A stretch of DNA of 64,000 bases from Paenibacillus radicis (ex Xue et al. 2023) (GTDB taxonomy: Bacteria > Bacillota > Bacilli > Paenibacillales > NBRC-103111), in assembly GCF_024722015.1 (NCBI RefSeq), contig NZ_JANQBD010000031.1, positions 38,950 to 102,949 on the forward strand, written 5' to 3'. This document shows, in pieces, positions 59,847-64,000 of this stretch. A model generated the notes under the pieces. That model ran no database searches. It had not been told where the DNA came from and saw only the letters and a program-made list of their open reading frames with translations. A program made the position numbers and the translations under genes. Every line of letters begins with the position of its first letter. The first letter of the stretch is position 1.

Positions 59847-61325
59847 ATGATCTTCGTGACCCTATTGTTTCTGATCTCCTCTATCTTGTTTACCTATAAA
59901 AAGCTGAGTAACTCTTCCACCCGTTTCTTGTATGGTATTATCGTCGGATGGGTGCTTTCATTTATTTCATTCATTCTCTACTTAAGCAAATTCAATTATT
60001 ATTACAATATCATTCACTCTTTCTTCAACTTCAGCCCTGGGACCTGGAACTATTTAGTGCTAACCCAGTTTAATCCCAACCTCCTGATTCGCATGCTGAA
60101 CGGCGGAGTCATTATTTTCTACAGCTCAGTGCTTCTTTTTGCCGTTTCCTTCACACTCAATATGAAGCCTAAGCTCCAACGCTGTATGTATGCTGCAGTA
60201 GCTATTTTGTTCGTCGTTCAACTGCTTGCTTATGATCCATCACTTAATATTTTTTTATGGGAAATCCAAATGAGCTACAGCCCCATCCTTGCATCTTTGG
60301 ATTTTGTATTAAAGAATTTAAAATACGCCATGGTGATCTTAGCCTTCGGCTTGCTGTTGCACTATTACATCAACTACCCCAAGATTAAATTCATCAAGAA
60401 CCTAACGGCATTCCATATTCTTGCTTTGATTCCGGTCGTTATCATTCATTTGCTGCTTTTCTCGTGGGCCCCCAAAATTTTGATCAAAGCTACCTATTTG
60501 GATGGATACTACAACTATCTGCAGCCTCCTTTCGACTCCCATCCAATTAGCTTGTATGTGCTTCCTTATGCTTTTTATTTGGCCTTAACCTTCATTATTT
60601 TTATTGTTTATAAGTTTAAATCTATCGAATCATACCGTAAAAATCGCGATATTCAGATTAATAAAAGCATTGATACCGCTACCCTTGGGACGAGGGCTTT
60701 CACACACGCCCTAAAAAATCACTTGATTGCGATTCAATCCGAGACCGCATATGTGAAGGAACGTCATAGCGGGGATGAAGAAACAGCCTATAGCTTAGAG
60801 CTTATTCTGAAGTCCTGCCGTTCGGCCATGACCAGCATTGACCAAGCAGCCGACAAGCTGAAGAACATCGAATTAAATTTACAACCACTTTCGCTTGATC
60901 AACCTGTTAAACAAGCCCTATCACTCATTAACTTTAGAGAAAGAAAAGCCGACATACAGGTGAAGCTGGAAGAACCACAATCGCTAGCCTATATGGATCT
61001 ATATCATATGAGCGAGACTCTGTATAACTTGCTGGAAAATGCAATCGATTCCCTGCCCCTTGTGGAAAATGGCTCCATCACCATTGAAACCTTCCATCAT
61101 AACGGTTGGGGCTTGATTCAGATCACAGACAATGGGCCAGGTGTTCCCGAGGATCAATTGGATATGATTTTCGATCCTTTTTTCACCACCAAATCCTCTG
61201 TAAATAACTGGGGAATTGGACTTTCTTACTGTCATAAGATCGTATCCGGTCACGATGGTAAAATCCAGGTGGAAAGCACGCTCGGCCAAGGCACCAAGTT
61301 TACTATTTTTTTACCTTTAATTTAG
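59847..61325 (+). CDS. Membrane sensor histidine kinase
   Basis: 492 residues. About seven transmembrane segments in the first 255 residues, phospho-acceptor His287 in FTHALKNHLIAIQ, N box LYNLLENAIDSLP, and ATP-lid motifs DNGPGVP and NWGIGLSYC. GAGGT precedes the ATG. Divergent from the sugar importer and 76 bases before its response regulator; probably senses sugar status or envelope state and controls the polysaccharide locus. The sensed signal is unknown. Confidence 0.9.
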   Translation: MIFVTLLFLISSILFTYKKLSNSSTRFLYGIIVGWVLSFISFILYLSKFNYYYNIIHSFFNFSPGTWNYLVLTQFNPNLLIRMLNGGVIIFYSSVLLFAVSFTLNMKPKLQRCMYAAVAILFVVQLLAYDPSLNIFLWEIQMSYSPILASLDFVLKNLKYAMVILAFGLLLHYYINYPKIKFIKNLTAFHILALIPVVIIHLLLFSWAPKILIKATYLDGYYNYLQPPFDSHPISLYVLPYAFYLALTFIIFIVYKFKSIESYRKNRDIQINKSIDTATLGTRAFTHALKNHLIAIQSETAYVKERHSGDEETAYSLELILKSCRSAMTSIDQAADKLKNIELNLQPLSLDQPVKQALSLINFRERKADIQVKLEEPQSLAYMDLYHMSETLYNLLENAIDSLPLVENGSITIETFHHNGWGLIQITDNGPGVPEDQLDMIFDPFFTTKSSVNNWGIGLSYCHKIVSGHDGKIQVESTLGQGTKFTIFLPLI

Positions 61326-61401
61326 ATACCTGGGGGAATAAATTATTCACCCTATAGCTTGCCAAGTATTTTTTTATTGATAGAAAAAAGGAGGGTCAGC
61401 C

Positions 61402-62088
61402 ATGTCAGAACAAAAAATTCGCATTCTAATTGCGGATGATATGGAAGCCCATCGGAGAAGATTAGAACGGGTTATCGCTCAATGCAATCAGATGGAATGT
61501 GTAGCCAAAGCTTCTTCCGGATATGAAGCAATCATGCACGCTGCAATCGAGCAGCCGGATATCATTCTAATGGACATCGAAATGGAAAGCTCTTATGCCG
61601 GAATTGATGCAGCCAGACAAATCAACGAGAAGCTGCCTCACATCAAAATCATTGTACTTACGGTGCATAAAGACGAAAACTTTATTTTTTCCGCTTTCCA
61701 AACTGGAATTATCGATTATATTCTCAAAACCTCTACAAATGAAGAGGTGCTCGAGGCTATTCTTTCCGCCTATCATAACCGATCGCCTATCCGTCCCATG
61801 ATCGCTGAGAAAATAAGGGGGGAATTTGCCAGAATTAAGCGAACCGAAAGCAGCCTGCTGTTCATCATCCAAATCATCTCCGAGCTGACACCAAGCGAGC
61901 TGCAAGTGCTCCGATTGCTTTGTGAGGGTAAATCCAGAAAGCAGATCGCAGAAGAACGCAGCGTTGAATACGAAACCATCAAAAAGCAGATCAACAGCCT
62001 GCTGAAAAAGTTTCAGCTATCCAGCATCGCTGAAGTAATTCGCTCCGTTAATGAATTACGTATCTTTGAAGTATTAAAAGAGCTATAG
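61402..62088 (+). CDS. Response regulator, NarL/LuxR type
   Basis: 228 residues. Receiver domain with Asp58 (IILMDIEM) and conserved Thr/Lys positions (VLTVHKD, DYILKTS), then a LuxR-type HTH (LTPSELQVLRLLCEGKSRKQ, YETIKKQINSLLKKF). GGAGG upstream. Partner of the preceding kinase. Confidence 0.92.
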   Translation: MSEQKIRILIADDMEAHRRRLERVIAQCNQMECVAKASSGYEAIMHAAIEQPDIILMDIEMESSYAGIDAARQINEKLPHIKIIVLTVHKDENFIFSAFQTGIIDYILKTSTNEEVLEAILSAYHNRSPIRPMIAEKIRGEFARIKRTESSLLFIIQIISELTPSELQVLRLLCEGKSRKQIAEERSVEYETIKKQINSLLKKFQLSSIAEVIRSVNELRIFEVLKEL

Positions 62089-62132
62089 TCTGTTTATTAT
62101 TAAAGTCCTAAAATAATAAATCTGATTCCACA

Positions 62133-62176
62133 CAAATACCCTGTTCGGCTGTACTTCAAACCAAACAGGGTATTTG
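62133..62176 (+). terminator. Hairpin after the response regulator gene
   Basis: CAAATACCCTGTT and AACAGGGTATTTG, a 13-bp stem. No T-tract directly follows, so termination is likely but not certain. Confidence 0.6.
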
Positions 62177-62343
62177 CGGTGCAAGCATAGCGGCAACTTT
62201 GCTCGTTAATCTTATTTATTATTTAAGCTATTCTGCATGAAATTGACTCAAGCCCTTCTGCTGCTCTTACTAGGACAGCCGCCATCTCCTCTCATGTTAA
62301 CGGCTGCTCATTGAGAGCAAATAATTGATTTGTATGGTCTGTC

Positions 62344-62515
62344 ATCAATCCAGCTTCTGCCGCTGCTGCGGCTGCTTGAGCGTACCAAGTATCCTGAGGA
62401 CATCGTCAAAGTATGCTCGACCACTCCCCTTCAAATACAAATTCCGAACAAGCATGGCAGCAATCTGGGCCCTTGGGGTACCCTCCGAAGAAGCAAACCA
62501 TCGTCTTCCGTCAAT
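62344..62515 (-). pseudogene. Relic of an SLH-domain protein gene
   Basis: The minus frame reads RAQIAAMLVRNLYLK and YFDDV, resembling the end of one SLH repeat and start of the next, then runs into a stop. No start or signal peptide. Probably the 3' remnant of a lost surface protein. Confidence 0.5.
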
Positions 62516-62542
62516 CCAAGTCAATATAAAAAAACAACAAAA

Positions 62543-62578
62543 AAAGCTCCAAGTAGAAATACCTACCTGGAGCTTTTT
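62543..62578 (-). terminator. Terminator of the rRNA/tRNA operon
   Basis: Minus-strand AAGCTCCAGGTAG...CTACTTGGAGCTT followed by TTTTTTGTTGTTTTTTT. Confidence 0.9.
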
Positions 62579-62583
62579 TGTGA

Positions 62584-62663
62584 TGCGCGTAGAGGGACTT
62601 GAACCCCCACGGTCGCCCGCTAGATCCTAAGTCTAGTGCGTCTGCCAATTCCGCCATACGCGC
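62584..62663 (-). tRNA. tRNA-Leu (TAG)
   Basis: Acceptor GCGCGTA/TACGCGC, long variable arm, anticodon loop CTTAGGA. CCA not encoded (ends ATCA). Confidence 0.93.
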
Positions 62664-62673
62664 GCGCTATTAG

Positions 62674-62749
62674 TGGTGAGACATGTAGGATTCGAACCTA
62701 CGACACCCTGATTAAAAGTCAGGTGCTCTACCAGCTGAGCTAATGTCTC
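62674..62749 (-). tRNA. tRNA-Lys (TTT)
   Basis: Anticodon loop CTTTTAA, acceptor GAGACAT/ATGTCTC, encoded CCA. Confidence 0.95.
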
Positions 62750-62769
62750 ATAATTTTTGGGGTAAAGTA

Positions 62770-62841
62770 CTGGGGATCTAGGATTCGAACCTAGGCATGA
62801 CGGAGTCAAAGTCCGTTGCCTTACCGCTTGGCTAATCCCCA
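62770..62841 (-). tRNA. tRNA-Gln (TTG)
   Basis: Anticodon loop CTTTGAC, acceptor TGGGGAT/ATCCCCA. CCA not encoded. Confidence 0.92.
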
Positions 62842-62860
62842 TTAAAAAACAAAAAAAGAG

Positions 62861-62934
62861 GGCGATCGATGGGACTTGAACCCACGAATGCTGGAGCCAC
62901 AGACCAGTGCGTTAACCCCTTCGCCACGACCGCC
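62861..62934 (-). tRNA. tRNA-His (GTG)
   Basis: Anticodon loop CTGTGGC, extra 5' G opposite C73, acceptor GCGGTCG/CGATCGC. CCA not encoded. Confidence 0.92.
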
Positions 62935-62960
62935 ATATTAAGCTATGGAAAAATCAAAAA

Positions 62961-63036
<76 letters not shown>

Positions 63037-63055
63037 AGAAAACATTTAAATAAAA

Positions 63056-63132
63056 TGGCGGAGCCGACGGGATTCGAACCCGCGGTCTCCTGCGTGACAG
63101 GCAGGCATGTTGGGCCACTACACCACGGCTCC
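63056..63132 (-). tRNA. tRNA-Asp (GTC)
   Basis: Anticodon loop CTGTCAC, acceptor GGAGCCG/CGGCTCC, encoded CCA. Confidence 0.95.
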
Positions 63133-63161
63133 GCGTTATTTCGAAGTAATAAGCTTCGATA

Positions 63162-63242
<81 letters not shown>

Positions 63243-63257
63243 ATAAAAAAATGAATA

Positions 63258-63333
63258 TGGTGGGCGCTGACGGGATCGAACCGCCGACCCTCTGCTTGTA
63301 AGGCAGATGCTCTCCCAGCTGAGCTAAGCGCCC
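63258..63333 (-). tRNA. tRNA-Val (TAC)
   Basis: Anticodon loop CTTACAA, acceptor GGGCGCT/AGCGCCC, encoded CCA. Confidence 0.95.
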
Positions 63334-63348
63334 ATATCATTATAACAA

Positions 63349-63423
63349 TGGTGACCCGTAGGGGACTCGAACCCCTGTTACCTCCGTGAAAGGGAGGTGT
63401 CTTAACCACTTGACCAACGGGCC
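63349..63423 (-). tRNA. tRNA-Glu (TTC)
   Basis: Anticodon loop CTTTCAC, acceptor GGCCCGT/ACGGGTC, encoded CCA. Confidence 0.95.
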
Positions 63424-63438
63424 TTACTAAGTATGTAA

Positions 63439-63530
63439 TGGCGGAGAGAGAGGGATTCGAACCCTCGAGACGCTTGTGACGCCTACACGATTTCCAATCG
63501 TGCTCCTTCGGCCAGCTCGGACACCTCTCC
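63439..63530 (-). tRNA. tRNA-Ser (GGA)
   Basis: Long variable arm, anticodon loop TTGGAAA, acceptor GGAGAGG/CTCTCTCC region, encoded CCA. Confidence 0.93.
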
Positions 63531-63576
63531 GTTTAACATTCAGTTCTATCGAACCAGAGCTGTTTTTTCTTTTTTC

Positions 63577-63693
63577 GCTTGGCAACGTCCTACTCTCCCA
63601 AGACCCTGCGGTCTAAGTACCATTGGCGCTGGAGGGCTTAACGGTCGTGTTCGAGATGGGAACGCGTGGTTCCCCTCCGCCATCATCACCAAA
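63577..63693 (-). rRNA. rrf: 5S ribosomal RNA
   Basis: 117 bases; minus strand begins TTTGGTGATGATGGCGG, contains CCCATCTCGAACACG and ends GTAGGACGTTGCCAAGC, all 5S landmarks. Between 23S and the tRNA run. Confidence 0.96.
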
Positions 63694-63827
63694 CGAATGT
63701 CAAGGTTTATTCCTTGAAAACTAGATCCGAAACAAGCAGCGTCGAGCAACGCTATATATTTTCACGGTTTCCTCACAATGTATTCGGAGTCAGCTTTAAC
63801 GCTTCTCTCCACCTTGTGAAGGTATTC

Positions 63828-64000
63828 TTGGATAAGCCCTCGACCGATTAGTATTCGTCAGCTCCATACCTTGCGGCACTTCCACCCCGAACCTATCAAC
63901 CTCGTCGTCTTCAAGGGGTCTTACATACTGGGAAATCTCATCTTGAGGGGGGCTTCACGCTTAGATGCTTTCAGCGCTTATCCCTTCCGTACGTAGCTAT
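63828..64000 (-). rRNA. rrl: 23S ribosomal RNA, 3' end only
   Basis: The minus strand ends with the conserved CTAATCGGTCGAGGGCTTATCC; the sequence continues past the window edge. The 3' terminus is estimated, within a few bases. Confidence 0.93.

Larger units (their letters stand above)
62089..62583. other. Intergenic region with hairpin, SLH relic and terminator
   Basis: 495 bases. Contains the inverted repeat at 62133-62176, a decayed SLH reading frame at 62344-62515 and the terminator of the tRNA operon at 62543. No intact gene. Confidence 0.6.

Overview
The window looks like a chromosomal segment of a spore-forming Gram-positive bacterium, most likely Paenibacillus or a close relative. 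The evidence is a spore-coat CotS/CotSA gene set, S-layer-homology (SLH) domains on secreted proteins, a BirA-type operator before bioB, Bacillus-type LexA boxes, and an rRNA operon followed by a long tRNA run. No species can be named from the sequence alone.

Left host segment (1-14421): a uronate-catabolism operon on the minus strand (kduD, kdgK, eda, the last cut by the window edge); bioB; two nearly identical secreted type II asparaginases in tandem on the plus strand, the second extended by fibronectin-III, beta-sandwich and three SLH domains; a minus-strand spore-coat operon (glycosyltransferase, two CotS-like kinase-fold proteins, a small amphi-Trp-like protein); a divergent UDP-glucose dehydrogenase; a truncated AraC-type regulator; and three tandem 145-bp units, each resembling a degenerate tRNA-Arg with a terminator.

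Prophage (about 14422-51487, 37 kb): a siphovirus-type element integrated in the 3' end of tRNA-Arg(TCT). A 14-bp core is duplicated at both ends, and a 19-bp candidate arm-type site is repeated inside each end. Read from right to left it has integrase with a small stand-alone arm-domain gene, ImmA/IrrE peptidase and CI-like repressor facing a Cro-like gene, early small genes, a replication initiator containing a 4 x 42-bp iteron array, helicase loader, DnaB helicase, ArpU late regulator, an accessory block (HEPN protein, membrane coiled-coil protein), a small second tyrosine recombinase, packaging genes, portal, protease, HK97 capsid, connectors, tail genes with a -1 frameshift site in the chaperone, holin and endolysin. 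Extra genes include a SEFIR/TIR-like gene inside the packaging region, a secreted fibronectin-III protein, a copper-amine-oxidase-N-like protein, and a YolD-type cassette behind a LexA box at the left end.

Right host segment (51476-64000): six tRNA genes (the prophage target and its cluster) and a tRNA-Leu relic; a polysaccharide-use locus with two sulfatases, a GH88 unsaturated uronyl hydrolase and an ABC sugar importer on the minus strand, facing a sensor kinase/response regulator pair on the plus strand; an SLH-gene relic; ten tRNA genes; 5S rRNA; and the 3' end of 23S rRNA. The GH88/sulfatase locus would release unsaturated uronic acid, which kduD-kdgK-eda at the left end could carry to pyruvate and glyceraldehyde-3-phosphate. 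Without the prophage the two loci would lie roughly 13 kb apart.
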